A DNA stretch of 64,000 bases from Lytechinus pictus (GCF_037042905.1 NC_087251.1:35582501-35646500); one strand, 5' to 3'; shown: positions 39,301 through 49,592, counted from the stretch's first letter. Numbers and translations: made by a program. Notes: a model not told the origin generated them from the letters alone.

Positions 39301-41746
39301 CAAAGGCGTGTCAGATATATAGTTCTGCCACTTTTACTGCTTTGAAAACACTTAGAGAGTAAAGAATAGACTTTGCTCAATATAAAAAGTGCTGGGAAAT
39401 AAAAGCCTACCCACTTCAGGGGGCTGTTGAAATCACACCATCCCTTTTGCATTATTGCTTACTTATTGGAAATTCACCATTTTGGAACCCCCCCCCCCCC
39501 CCCATTGAGGCAAAAAGGCGGTTCTGATATATAAGTTCTGTAACTATTACTGTCTTGAAACTACTTGGAGAGGAAAGAGTATGCTTTCCTCACTTCTTTA
39601 GATGGAGCTGGTAGAATTTTCAAATAAACTGGCAATATGATGATATAAGCAAAGAGGGGTGACTTCCACAGCCCCCCCCCCCCCCCCGAGAGGGGTAGGC
39701 TTCGATGTGCCACTTCTTTAAATGGAGCTGGTAGAACAAAGCCTACTCTTTCCTCTCCAAGTGGTTTCAAAGCAATTAATTAAAGTGGCTGTAGTGTATA
39801 GCAGAAATGCCGTTTGCCTCAATGGGTGCTCCAAAAGATAGTGATTTTTCCGATAAATAGGCAATAAACAACATGATATAGCCATGGGCGGGGGGGTTGA
39901 CTTTGACACCCCCTGAGGGTAAGGCTTTGATGTGCCAACATTTTTTGTTATTTAGCTGATAGAGAAAAGCCTACTCGAAACTCTCCAAGTGGTTGAAAAG
40001 CATAGATAATTGCATTTAGTTTTAAACTATACATTATACATGTTATACGTAATAGTCTACGGAAAATTTGAGTTGAGCCATTTTTTTTTTCATGTTAGAT
40101 CTTATGATTCATAATCTCGTAGAAATAAGTACTTTGCCTTTAAGTTTCATTCTTGGGAAACATTTTTTTCAAGTTTAACCATGTAGAACATTCTACCTCG
40201 ACACTAAAAGTCACTATCACCTTTCAAAGATGTCAAATGGCTCAACTTGCCCCACCCATGGGGGCGGGGGGCTGTGACTTTGACACCCCCCCCCCCCCGA
40301 GAGGGGTAGGCCTTGATGTGCCAACATCTTTTTTAGCTGATAGAAAAACGCCTACTCTTGACTCTCCAAGTGGTTAGAATTAAAGCGTAGATAATTGCAT
40401 TTAGTTTTTAATTAAACATCATACATGTTATACGTATTACTCTACGGAAATGCATACCAAAAGCGACATTTCTGAAATTTGATTATCCAAGTTTGATACC
40501 TTATAAATTTGCTAAAAAGAATGATACAGAGTTAGCATTTTATCCACATAATAATAGTTTTCTGGAACATTTCAAGGTAATTGGTTGATTTTTCTTAGAA
40601 TTATGTAAAATTATGTTCAATTTTTTGGAAAAAATGACAAAAATGCAGTCAAAATCTCAGTCAAGTTACCTACTTATCCCCTATAAATAGTACCAAATTG
40701 TAGGAAATGTATTTGTCTTTCATATGACACTACTTTTGTGGCAATTGAATGTTTATGTCAAAATCTATGTATGAAAATTCAAATGTTCTGAAAATTTGGC
40801 GGCCCCATTTTGAAAAAAGCGCCCTCACAGGTTAATCTTCAGGATACAGCCTGGTTACCTCATATATTCATATTCAGCGTAAAAAAAACTGGTCTAGAAG
40901 CACTATATGAATATTTCTACTTTTCCGTGTGGCACCTTGCTCAATTATAACCCGGACTAAGAGTAATCAGGTATCACTGAACATCCTGTGCGAATTTCAG
41001 GTCACATGACCAACGTCAAAGGTCAATGAACTTTGGCCATAATGGGGGTATCTGTTGAATTACCATTATAACTTAGAAAGTTTATGAATCTGATTCTTGA
41101 AACTTGGACATAAGAGTAATCAAGTATCTTTGAACATTCTGTCCGAGTTTCAGGTCACATGACCAAGGTCAAAGTTCATTTAAGGTCAATGAACTTTGGC
41201 CATGTTGGGAGTATTTGTTGAATTACCATCATATCCGTGTAAGTGTATTGGTCTAGTTCATAAAACGTCAACATAAAAATTATCAAGTATCACTGAACAT
41301 CTCATGCGAGTTTCAGGTCACATGACCAAAGTCAAAGGTCATTTAAGGTCATTGAACTGTGGCCAATTTAGAGATAATTATTAGATTGCTGTCATAAATT
41401 TCAAAGTCTTTAGATATAGTGTATAAAATGTGGATATAGGGGTAATCAAGTATCACTGACAAGTTTTAGGTCACATGATCAAGGTCAAATATAAATGAAC
41501 GTAGTATTGTATCATATGAATGGTGTTTTTTGTGAATAATTATTTTATAGTAGTTTTCAAAGTCAGCACTGCTGCTATATTGAATCGCGTGATGCAGGTG
41601 AGACCACCAGAGGCATTCCACTTGTTTGTATTTCTTTTCATCTTTCTTTTCTTCAGGCTATGGATCTGAAAACAAAGAAGAAGCTCCTCAAACGTTTCCT
41701 AAAGCTCGCTCGCAGGCACAAGAACAAGCCTGCGAAGGCGGACTAG
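24063..41746 (+). CDS. TMEM145: TMEM145/GPR180-family seven-transmembrane protein, 20 coding exons, 1075 aa
   Basis: Exons: 24063-24164, 25969-26046, 26652-26732, 27262-27366, 28186-28360, 28899-28970, 29204-29353, 29592-29670, 30367-30536, 30848-31004, 31915-32035, 32389-32541, 32817-33113, 33680-33730, 33983-34054, 34602-34652, 34901-34975, 35280-36329, 36532-36630 and 41657-41746. All joins are GT-AG and in phase. Residues 1-22 are a signal peptide. About 23-180 is the cysteine-containing extracellular domain (CC at 62-64, C126, C148; N-glycosylation sites NYT 53 and NVS 157). Seven membrane spans lie near 183-203, 215-235, 256-277, 288-308, 330-350, 357-380 and 393-413, ending in LTRPDRLNKRFPFHLR, a family hallmark. 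From about 425 a Ser/Thr/Pro-rich, probably cytosolic tail of about 650 residues follows. Vertebrate TMEM145 and GPR180 are about 440-500 residues, so the tail is extra. The last 29 residues are strongly basic. Ligand and precise role are not evident from sequence. Confidence 0.9.
24267..24691. mobile_element. Fold-back element of TTCCGAAGGTTCGTTA repeats
   Basis: In intron 1 of the TMEM145-like gene. The left side repeats ATTCCGAAGGTTCGTT about six times; the right side repeats the inverse AACGAACCTTCGGAATAA and the related TTATTTCGTTTTCGGATTAA. The ends (ATTCGTAATTCCGAAG and TTCAGAATTACGAAG) are imperfect inverses. No ORF. Bases 24692-25968 of this intron show nothing else I can name. Confidence 0.8.
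26406..26456. repeat. (TA)n microsatellite
   Basis: About 24 TA units in intron 2 of the TMEM145-like gene. Confidence 0.95.
27870..28128. repeat. (AGT)n microsatellite
   Basis: About 260 bases of AGT with scattered GTAGAA and AGC interruptions. It ends 57 bases before the acceptor of the exon at 28186. Confidence 0.95.
28650..28800. repeat. ATTG and GTGA tetranucleotide repeats
   Basis: TTGATTGATTGATTG and GAGTGAGTGAGTG runs, then GTGTGTGGGTGTG, just before the exon at 28899. Confidence 0.9.
30236..30340. repeat. GATGAT-rich simple repeat
   Basis: Degenerate GATGAT/GGTGAT stretch in the intron before the exon at 30367. It keeps a reading frame open into that exon, but the splice acceptor at 30366 shows it is intronic. 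Confidence 0.85.
31375..31520 (-). mobile_element. 5'-truncated copy of the AATAAT-tailed SINE
   Basis: Contains TTTATAAAGCGCTTTTTGCC and a GCTGTGCTGCCATATTATAG-like block matching the body of the SINE at 38665-38955, with an AATAATAATAATAA tail. The tRNA-like head is missing. A shorter relic of the same family is at 36636-36720. Confidence 0.5.
33275..33322. repeat. (C)n then (CT)n microsatellite
   Basis: A C run followed by about fifteen CT units in the intron after the exon ending at 33113. Confidence 0.9.
33680..34975 (+). repeat. Duplicated exon pair inside the TMEM145-like gene
   Basis: Exons 14 and 15 (51 and 72 nt) and exons 16 and 17 (51 and 75 nt) are tandem paralogues. Exon 14 encodes a peptide with PRGGFSVFCVQKQP and exon 16 one with PKGGFSIFSVNKQP; exons 15 and 17 both start with Asp-Thr and share a Ser-Pro step. 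All four are phase 0 to 0, so the pair can be gained or skipped without frameshift. The next exon again begins Asp-Gln-Pro and carries GYSFLPR, possibly a third worn copy. Confidence 0.8.
35280..36329 (+). other. 1050-nt tail exon with degenerate protein repeats
   Basis: This phase-0 exon encodes residues 664-1013. Four related segments are visible, anchored on CKPYQEPLKTK (from 714), KLIHVRPAPDA (from 781), RVIQVRPANDP (from 822) and RLITVKPVQEP (from 866). Each is followed by a Thr/Ser-rich stretch. Spacing is 41 to 71 residues. The base composition is richer in G and C than the introns, as expected of coding sequence. No known domain is recognised; it looks intrinsically disordered with short linear repeats. 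Confidence 0.7.
37373..40959. mobile_element. 3.6-kb giant fold-back element nested in the outer repeat
   Basis: Starts TAGTCCGGGTTATAATTGAG and ends CTCAATTATAACCCGGACTA, perfect 20-bp inverses. The inverted arms continue for about 830 bases with minor differences (left 37373-38215, right 40130-40959). The flanks AGA/AGA suggest a 3-bp target duplication. The middle is an array of units of about 190 bp (CCCATTGAGGCAAAA, ACTTGGAGAGGAAAGAGTAG, C tracts). The units run forward up to about 39590 and in reverse after it. No ORF of note. Confidence 0.85.
38665..38955 (-). mobile_element. tRNA-derived SINE with ATT-type tail
   Basis: Minus strand: head with GGTGGAGCGTTGTGGC (A-box like) and GGTTCGAATCCC (B box, plus-strand 38902-38913), then a body, then a TATTATTATT tail at 38665-38685. 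It lies inside the left part of the giant fold-back and breaks its symmetry, so it inserted later. Confidence 0.7.
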
Positions 41747-42290
41747 GAACTAACAGATCACTCCAACCATACGTCAACGATTTCAAAGCAAACCGGATAC
41801 TTTTGGGCCATAAACACACCTTCAATTTACTTGGACCATTCTCCAATCATAAACAACGGGATATACCATCGAATCACGAAATAAAGTAGCATAATGATTG
41901 TAATAACAATTATGTCAAGCTATACTCGGAAACTGAAACCAACATCGAAATTATAATACGTTTTATTAACGGAATTTGAGATACAATTGGTTTGATGATT
42001 TAAGAAAAGCACTTAATATGCACCAGACCAAGGATAGAAACCGCTAACTTAAGCAAATAGGAGGCATTATTCTAATCACATGCAGAAGACACTGTATTGA
42101 ACTTATGCTGTATTTTATAGAACTCATTGACAAAAAATATAATTATTATTATTTATAGTAACTTGGGTATTCTTGCTACTGTACCTCGAAAAGAATTGGT
42201 CATAAAATATGACAAATGCTGAAGCTTTTAACACTAATATCTACCCAGCAAATTGATTCAATAAAGTATTTGAATAAAGAAACTATTGAA
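41747..42290 (+). terminator. 3' UTR and poly(A) signals of the TMEM145-like gene
   Basis: After the stop at 41744-41746 the sequence is non-coding. Two AATAAA signals stand close together at 42260-42265 and 42273-42278, giving a 3' UTR of about 550 bases. Much of this UTR has a diverged second copy further downstream at 50462-50700 and 60985-61590. Confidence 0.5.
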
Positions 42291-43112
42291 AATGAAATAT
42301 GTAGAACTTACTGAAATTAGGAAATTATCAACGAAATTTCATTTTGAAACCTACGCATACATTACAAAATACAGTTTTATAATACTATATTATCATGATT
42401 ATTATGCAGATTATACGATGCATTAATGTATAAAACAATTAAAATGCCATGTCATTTTGTAATTTTCATTCTTGATAAAGATGTGTGCAGTTTCCCCGCT
42501 ATGTTTGTGAGGTCTGTTGCACTCTTATTTCTGAGGAGTCAAATTTAACTTGGTATGGTGCCAGGTGAAAGTCGAATCTGTTTCGGGTTAAATGACTCGT
42601 TGAGTCGTTTCCGAGTTACTTTGATTCAGAATCGAGTGATATTTCAGCCGATGCCACGCCATACTGGGTCAAATTCTTTCAAAATATCGGTCCTTTAACT
42701 GGCACCATTATTCATGTTCTTAGTCAAATTTGATTCTGCAGAAAATAAGAGAATGTCTGGTGTCTCCAGCAATCCTTGACTCCCCTCCCCTTCAACACTC
42801 TATACCCTCTTTTGTCTTGTCTTGACGTGATTATGAAAGAGATTTTAAAAAAAAAGACTTAACCTCATATCAAATGGAATTTCCAACGGTTGGTTTTGAT
42901 TTTTGAACAAGCTACAGCCCATACCCTCACATTTATTCAGCGCTTAATGCAAAATAATGATTCTAAGCGGTGCACAATAGAAGAATAATCTGATATAGGC
43001 AAGCATGTGAGCACAAAGATTTTGATAATGCTGATTTCAACCTTTTGGTTGTGTAAAATATTTGAATTCTTTCTTCAAAATAAACTAGGAATTGAATTGA
43101 ATTGAATTGAAC

Positions 43113-43215
43113 GCCTCGCTGATCTCGACGAGACACCGTCTTTTTGTTTAAAGGTAAACCATGGCGGTAGCAATGGTGAACCCGACTTTGGGAATTCCCA
43201 CTTCCTACTATACCA
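43113..43215. repeat. Block duplicated at 63163-63258
   Basis: GCCTCGCTGATCTCG followed by an ACCATGGCGGTAGCAATGGT-type segment and CCCACTTCCTAC recurs at 63163-63258 in the same orientation. It is one of four collinear blocks shared between 41700-45190 and 50480-63425. Confidence 0.8.
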
Positions 43216-43549
43216 TACCAGTGCGAGGATCAACACATTCGCGCCATTTTTAGACGCCATTTTCGAGTCGTAAATTATCGGAGAATCATTTCCTTCTTCA
43301 TCAGAACGGTTGTCTTTTCGCGTGTCTAAGACTTTATATATGATTCTGATTCGGGAATCTGATATAATAATGACGATGTGGTTTCTGTTTAAGACCATCT
43401 TTCATTTAAAATTGGATTTGTGGATACATTGAGCACGCTCACACTAATACGAGGTTAGTATTACTTTTGCTGGTCAGTGCCAGATTCATACAGACCAATT
43501 TGACAGTGATCGGCAGTCTCTTGATGTAGATGGCAGACCGGGATCTATC

Positions 43550-43606
43550 TAGTCTTGAGGACGCAATGATGATGAATTTTTAAATATCATTGCGTCCTCA
43601 AGACTA
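43550..43606. repeat. 57-nt perfect hairpin
   Basis: Twenty-one-base arms, starting TAGTCTTGAGGACGCAATG and ending with the exact inverse, enclose a 15-base loop. It could be a small inverted-repeat relic or an RNA hairpin; nothing else identifies it. Confidence 0.8.
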
Positions 43607-44149
43607 GATCTATCAATCAATCACAAAAGTAAGTTATTAAGGGATTATATAGATCATTATTTTCATTCTACAATAATTATTTAGAGGGTTGCACACACTA
43701 TATTTATTTTTTTAGTGGATCCCTCCATTTTCTCAGATCTTTATGTTTATGATAACTTGCTTTTGTATAATACTTTGTTTTACTTCTGGGAAAATATAAT
43801 ATACTGTATCTACCCCTTTTTATATTGTTTGTATAAGTTGCATTTACAAATGTCATTGTAATTATATACGACCATTTTATATTGTTCTGTTGAAAATGAA
43901 ATTAAAAAAAATGAATTCGAATATATCTCGCTCCTAGCTTGAGAATAACATTTAAAATTATACATTTTCAACAGATTTAACACTGGCGTATACCTGACGG
44001 GACAGGAGTCTGCTAAAGCCCCCCCCCCCCCCCCCCCCACAAACACACACACAACAAACACAAATTTTGTTTTAATTTTTGCCACCGTCGTTTTTTTTCC
44101 TCTTTACCCGTCCTCACGAGGTTCTTTTTCCAGGTACGCCAAGGTACCG

Positions 44150-44420
44150 GTGTGTTGGCTCAGTTGGTAGAGCGTCCGTCTCACAACCGGGAGGTCGGGG
44201 GTTCAAACCCCGGCCGCGTCAGACCAAAAGACGTTAAAAGATGGGAGTTGCTGCTACCCTGTTTGGCGTTCAACGATTAAAGGGATAGAGCCTCGTCGAT
44301 CTGGCGCTGCACAGCGGCTGCCGGGCCCACGATCAATTGGGCAAAGCAAATTTTCGGAGTATTTCATTTCATGTCTATTTCGAACAATAAAAAAAAAAAA
44401 AAATAAAAAAAAAAAAAAAA
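44150..44420 (+). mobile_element. tRNA-derived SINE with poly(A) tail
   Basis: The head has an A-box TGGCTCAGTTGGTAGAGCG (from 44156) and a B-box GGGTTCAAACCCC (near 44199-44212). A body of about 150 bases containing CGGCTGCCGGGCCCACGATC follows, ending in an interrupted A run at 44387-44420. Stem pairing is poor and no CCA-ready acceptor stem closes, so it is not a working tRNA gene. Confidence 0.85.
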
Positions 44421-45469
44421 TATGGAATATGGATATGGAATATGGAACTATTTTTTTAGGATATTCGTGATAATGATATTCGTTTGCCTGTAAAATAATG
44501 ACATTTTTAAAATATCCGTCGTAATTCCACAAAATAGTTATAGGCACAATACATCTTCAATGAATCACAATATGTTACATTGACAACAATTCCGCAATTA
44601 CAAGGATGAATCAAACCTTGTTAAACGTTTTCATGAGGAAAGAAATTAAGATATTTCATATAATAATAGTCTAGACTAAATTAAAGTGAGTGACAACATC
44701 GTCTCTCCATTTGCATATCATTGTGATTGAGTTGTGTATTTAACTATAAATTGTTGTGTGAAAAAGAAGTTTATGTTATAATTTCATTATTTTTAAAACT
44801 GATATCGATTTAGATGAACTTTTCAGCAAAATGCATTGAGTTTCTCTTCAAATCATCTTTTGGCTTGGGTGAACTTGACAACTACAGATTGATACCCATT
44901 TTTTTTGTCCACAAAACCATCCTCTTTTGTTGTAGACCCAATCTATCTCGGGATGGTTGAAGGTAGAATTTGGCAGAATTTTTTTATTCTCTATAAATAG
45001 ATGTACGAAGTCTGCAAAATAGGCTCTCCATAATTTGTTATATGTGACTTGATTTGCATTACTATTTTGTCAAAACTATTAAAGGTTTATTCTGGTATTT
45101 AATCTAAACATTAGGGTCATTGTATACCTTTCAAATATTTTATAGTCATCAGTACGTCTTATGATATCTATGTGCCCTTATTATGATTGTGTGGGCGCGG
45201 TTCTAGAATAAAATTTTTGGTGGGGCTTGGGAAATTTTCGATGTTGGTTTATTCAGTACATTGAAAATGGCCTATCGTGGGCAGCACTATCCTGATCTGA
45301 CCAAGCCGCTAGTCCCCGCCCCAGCCCCCAAAACTCTAATATTATGCGACGGAGCGTATCGACCGAGCAAAAAAATCACAATTTTGAAATGCTTGAGCAT
45401 GTTGAGAACGTTTTTCATAACCATTTCATCTACTTGTGTAACACCCATCAGGCCGTGAGTGCTGTTATA

Positions 45470-46249
45470 CAGTGCGTCCCACAAAAAACGAAACCGAGAT
45501 TTATCGACGATTTATCACAACTTAATCACAAAAACAATAGACAAATGACCTACCATTGTAAAGCTTAGAATCTTCTCTTTCATCTAAAATTACTTAGATT
45601 ATTTCTCATTCACGCATGAGTGAGCAAAAACAATTTGAAGAGGGGATACCAAAAAGTCATTTGGCGGGCTGTATCTGGGATTCAAAAAGAAAACCACATT
45701 TTTAAAAAGTTCAAAATCAGTTCTTTAATTTGATAACTCAATTACAGAAAATGGTCAAGAAATAACAAAGTTCGGGTCATTTGAAATAAGGCTTGAATTT
45801 CAATAATTTCATAAAATTAAGAGGTTCTACAGGCTAGCTTACTAACTCACTTGACACTCCGTTTTGTTGACGATCAGCCATGCATACATTTTTTTGTTAA
45901 CCATGCGATAGCTTTTGTGGGAAAACGGTGAAAACATATTTATTTGATAAAATTATGGAAATACAAGCATTGTTTCGAGGGAACATAACTTTTTTACTTC
46001 TTGACAATTTTTTGTGATTAAGGTATCAAATAAAAGAGCAGATATTGAACTTTTTAGGCAAGTGAATTTCTTTTTGAAGTTCAGATTCCCCCCCCCCCCT
46101 TGCCAAATGAGTTTTTTGGTATCCTTTCTTCAATTGATTTTGCTCACTCATGCGTGAATGAGGAATAATATATTGTCTATATTGTATTTGTTATTAAGCT
46201 ATGATAAGTCATCGCTTAATCTCGGTTTCGTTTTTTCTGGGACACACTG
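45470..46249. mobile_element. 780-bp mariner-like MITE
   Basis: Starts CAGTGCGTCCCACAAAAAAC and ends TTTCTGGGACACACTG; the inverted arms include GAAACCGAG / CTCGGTTTC. TA stands on both sides. A second inner inverted pair (CACGCATGAGTGAGCAAAA / TTTTGCTCACTCATGCGTG) lies about 130 bases in from each end. No transposase frame. Confidence 0.85.
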
Positions 46250-47756
46250 TATACGTTGACACTGGCGTACATAATTAAATAAAAAACTAGATTTTAATTC
46301 GTCATGCGGACGAATTAGGTGGTCTGTCATGATTTTTCATTCATTGTCGGCTAATGTTGTATAAAATGAATCCCGGGAATGAATCATTCAGATATGATTG
46401 ATAATCTTGATCATAGACATCAAAGGAATAAATTTTGACCATTGCTAAATGTGATTATAAATGTAGTGATGACAATCGTGATGATTATAATGATGGTGGT
46501 GATAATGCAATATGTTAAATACGAAATAAAGTTAGGAGCACGTAAAATGCCGGCTTAAAAACTCTCCAAAAATCTCAGACGATTTTACCGAAATTGGCTT
46601 TCCAAAATTGCGCAATGAAAGGCGCCTTAATTTTCACAGCAGCTAATTTTTAATCGACAGTTTGATGTTTTTTATGCAAATTCTTGTTAAAAATTCTTTG
46701 TACTTTGAGCATTTTTTTTTTAATTTCACCCACTGACATTTCACAATGTCAGTGGGTATTAATTTCACAGAATACTTGAAAATTCATAGGTGATACTTTT
46801 TAAAAGCTAAAATATCTTAAATATTTTTGTTCAAATTTTCTGCTACATTTCAATAGATTTTAATGAGAAGTTTCATAATGCTATAATTTCACAGCATTCA
46901 CCTCAAAACTCATGAGTGATGTATTTGATAAAAGAACCAGATTTTTTTGTAAATGTTTGCCAAATTTCTGAAAATTGTTAAACATTTCAAATAATATTTT
47001 CCGTCAAAAATTTTCAATATCCATTTATTAATTGTGTATGACTTTGACATTTACTTGAAAATTCTTTCTTGATGATTTTTACTGAAAAAAAGTCAGGTAA
47101 AAGATTCAAATACTGGCAATTTTCCCGCAAAATTTCGGGAACATGTGTAATTAACTAAATTGCACAATTTTTTCATTTCACAGAAGGTACCTGAAAATTT
47201 GTTATATGTTATATTAAGTAAAAATGAACAAACAGAAAAAAATCCAGGAATTTCCGCAAAATGTCCGGAATGAAAATTTTCAACCCAATAGCGTTTAAAT
47301 ATTGCAGCGTTTACTAAAAAATACATAAATGATGTTTTACAATGTTAAAATTGCCCCTTAAAAAGTTCCGGCAAAATTACAAAAATTGTCCTACATAAAA
47401 AAATGCAAGGCAAGTGGGCTTGAAATTTTCAGGAAGACTGTACAATTGGTTAATAAAACATTTCTCTAAAGAATTTCTCAAAAATTACGTCCAGAAAAAA
47501 TTTGCAAAAATTTAAACACATCATAACACATTGATGCTGTGGTCAAAAGTCAAAATTATTCCCACGTTATTTGTAGAGAATTGTCTTCACTATACGATAT
47601 CAAAATTTGGAAGAAAACTGACCAGTAAAAACGAAGATACGGTCAAGTCATTGACGTTTGTTGCGGAAATATGTAATTTTCACTAATAACTTAAAATTGA
47701 CGTAATTACAAAATCTCCAAATGAAATATTGAATATATAAAAGAGTGAGAAAAAAT

Positions 47757-48432
47757 TTGGGGTCAACGGACTCCCTGAAGAGCTACAGTGAATTTTATAT
47801 AGGCATATTTTAGCCCATTTACGCGCGCGTAATGCAAATTTGAATGGACGCGCATTCCCGTATTATTGGTCGTAAGAGGCTGAATGAGGTATCAAATTAA
47901 TCAGAAGATAATGAACAATGGAAAGACATGAAAGAAATGATGACTCGAAGATGCATAACGATGGTAGGTGCAAGAACGCGCACGCATACCTGTGCGCGCG
48001 CAAATTCTTGACATGCTCAAAATGACCAGAAACGTACCCAAACTTGACCACGGTCGATTTGGGGAAATTTAAAATTTTGACGCGCGCGTACGTGCGCGTC
48101 GTGACCTTTGCATGACCTCTGATGATATGTCCTGATGACCTGTCACCTGAACTTGATATGATGCAAATATGGATGATTTTTGATGATTAGTTGCGATGAT
48201 ATGATCAATCATTTAATTTTACAAAATGGCGCCTAGATGACGTCATCATGATTTGATAACCTTGAAAAGTTTCCATTCCCATGTCCATAATGATGCCCAT
48301 ACATGACATGAAAATCAAGGAAATTGACATGCCCGATTTTGAGATAGAGGTGGACAAAGATTTGGCAATAAAAATAAAGAAAATTCTGACGAATATAATA
48401 GGTGATCTGTCATCTTAATGACAGACCACCTA
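47757..48432. repeat. 676-bp direct repeat, copy R1
   Basis: Matches R2 at 48917-49592 base for base except for one difference that I can see (CGTAAGAGG here, CGTTAGAGG in R2). Starts TTGGGGTCAACGGACTCCC. Confidence 0.95.
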
Positions 48433-48465
48433 AAAGGGACCAAAAAAAAAAAAAAAAAAAAAAAA

Positions 48466-48545
48466 GGGGGTCCAGCGAGGTTTGAACCACCGAACCCTGG
48501 TATACCAGTCAGGTGTGTTATCCAGTCGGCCACAGTGTGTTCGAC
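48466..48545 (-). ncRNA. tRNA-like Pol III head followed by T run
   Basis: Minus strand: A-box-like TGGCCGACTGG (plus 48522-48532), B-box-like GGTTCAAACCT (plus 48478-48488), then within ten bases a run of about 24 T. The acceptor arms do not pair, so it is not a functional tRNA. It could be a tRNA pseudogene or a minimal Pol III unit. Confidence 0.45.
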
Positions 48546-48916
48546 AAGCACAGAGAGCAAAATAGGAAACATATTGTCAACTTGACATTGAATGTACATT
48601 CTTGCAATTCCAAATTGGCATGATGACAAAACTCTACAAATTCTAGTTTTGAGAATAGTACAAGCTTTAAAATGAAACAGTGGAGATATTGTCTAAAGGA
48701 TACATTCTAAGCTAAAACATATTGAAAATTTGGCGAGAACAGACCAAGATTTACGGAATTAAAATCAATTTAAATGACTGTGGTGACATCATGAAACAGA
48801 AAACACTTGTTCTTAGTTCCGACGCCATTTTGATGACGTCACGATGTAATTAAGAGTCAAATGTGGCATGAAATCATATCTCCTATTCATACTCTATTCG
48901 AATATGAAAAGAAAAA

Positions 48917-49592
48917 TTGGGGTCAACGGACTCCCTGAAGAGCTACAGTGAATTTTATATAGGCATATTTTAGCCCATTTACGCGCGCGTAATGCAAATT
49001 TGAATGGACGCGCATTCCCGTATTATTGGTCGTTAGAGGCTGAATGAGGTATCAAATTAATCAGAAGATAATGAACAATGGAAAGACATGAAAGAAATGA
49101 TGACTCGAAGATGCATAACGATGGTAGGTGCAAGAACGCGCACGCATACCTGTGCGCGCGCAAATTCTTGACATGCTCAAAATGACCAGAAACGTACCCA
49201 AACTTGACCACGGTCGATTTGGGGAAATTTAAAATTTTGACGCGCGCGTACGTGCGCGTCGTGACCTTTGCATGACCTCTGATGATATGTCCTGATGACC
49301 TGTCACCTGAACTTGATATGATGCAAATATGGATGATTTTTGATGATTAGTTGCGATGATATGATCAATCATTTAATTTTACAAAATGGCGCCTAGATGA
49401 CGTCATCATGATTTGATAACCTTGAAAAGTTTCCATTCCCATGTCCATAATGATGCCCATACATGACATGAAAATCAAGGAAATTGACATGCCCGATTTT
49501 GAGATAGAGGTGGACAAAGATTTGGCAATAAAAATAAAGAAAATTCTGACGAATATAATAGGTGATCTGTCATCTTAATGACAGACCACCTA
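48917..49592. repeat. 676-bp direct repeat, copy R2
   Basis: Same length as R1 with an exact offset of 1160. The bases upstream of the two copies differ, so the duplication boundary is at TTGGGG. Confidence 0.95.

Larger units (their letters stand above)
37056..41604. mobile_element. Outer repeat element in last intron of the TMEM145-like gene
   Basis: Ends GTCTCACCTGC (left) and GCAGGTGAGAC (right) are perfect 11-bp inverses. Between them are tandem units of about 165 bp, one on the left (37200-37372) and about three and a half on the right (40960-41500). Each carries TCACATGACCAAGGTCAAAG and AATGAACTTTGGCC words. A second element (37373-40959) has inserted into one unit. No transposase. 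Confidence 0.8.
46316..49592. mobile_element. TA-flanked element with TAGGTGGTCTGTCAT ends and duplicated 3' part
   Basis: The left end is TAGGTGGTCTGTCATGA. The right end ATGACAGACCACCTA occurs twice, closing at 48432 and again at 49592. Each right end is itself a hairpin, GGTGATCTGTCAT...ATGACAGACCACC. The interior is AT-rich with many AAAATTTC words and holds CpG-rich ACGCGCGCGTA stretches. No coding sequence. Confidence 0.7.

Noticed and set aside
37373-40959. Possible coding capacity in the giant fold-back (several 60-75 codon frames)
   Set aside because: The frames are homopolymer-rich, mirror each other across the palindrome and lack any known motif.
44157-44220. Possible tRNA gene
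   Set aside because: The A and B boxes are present, but the acceptor arms do not pair and a SINE body with poly(A) tail follows; it is the head of a retroposon.
47757-49592. LTR retrotransposon with 676-bp LTRs
   Set aside because: The interval between the repeats is only 484 bp with no gag-pol sequence. The repeats do not start TG and end CA, and no target duplication is evident.
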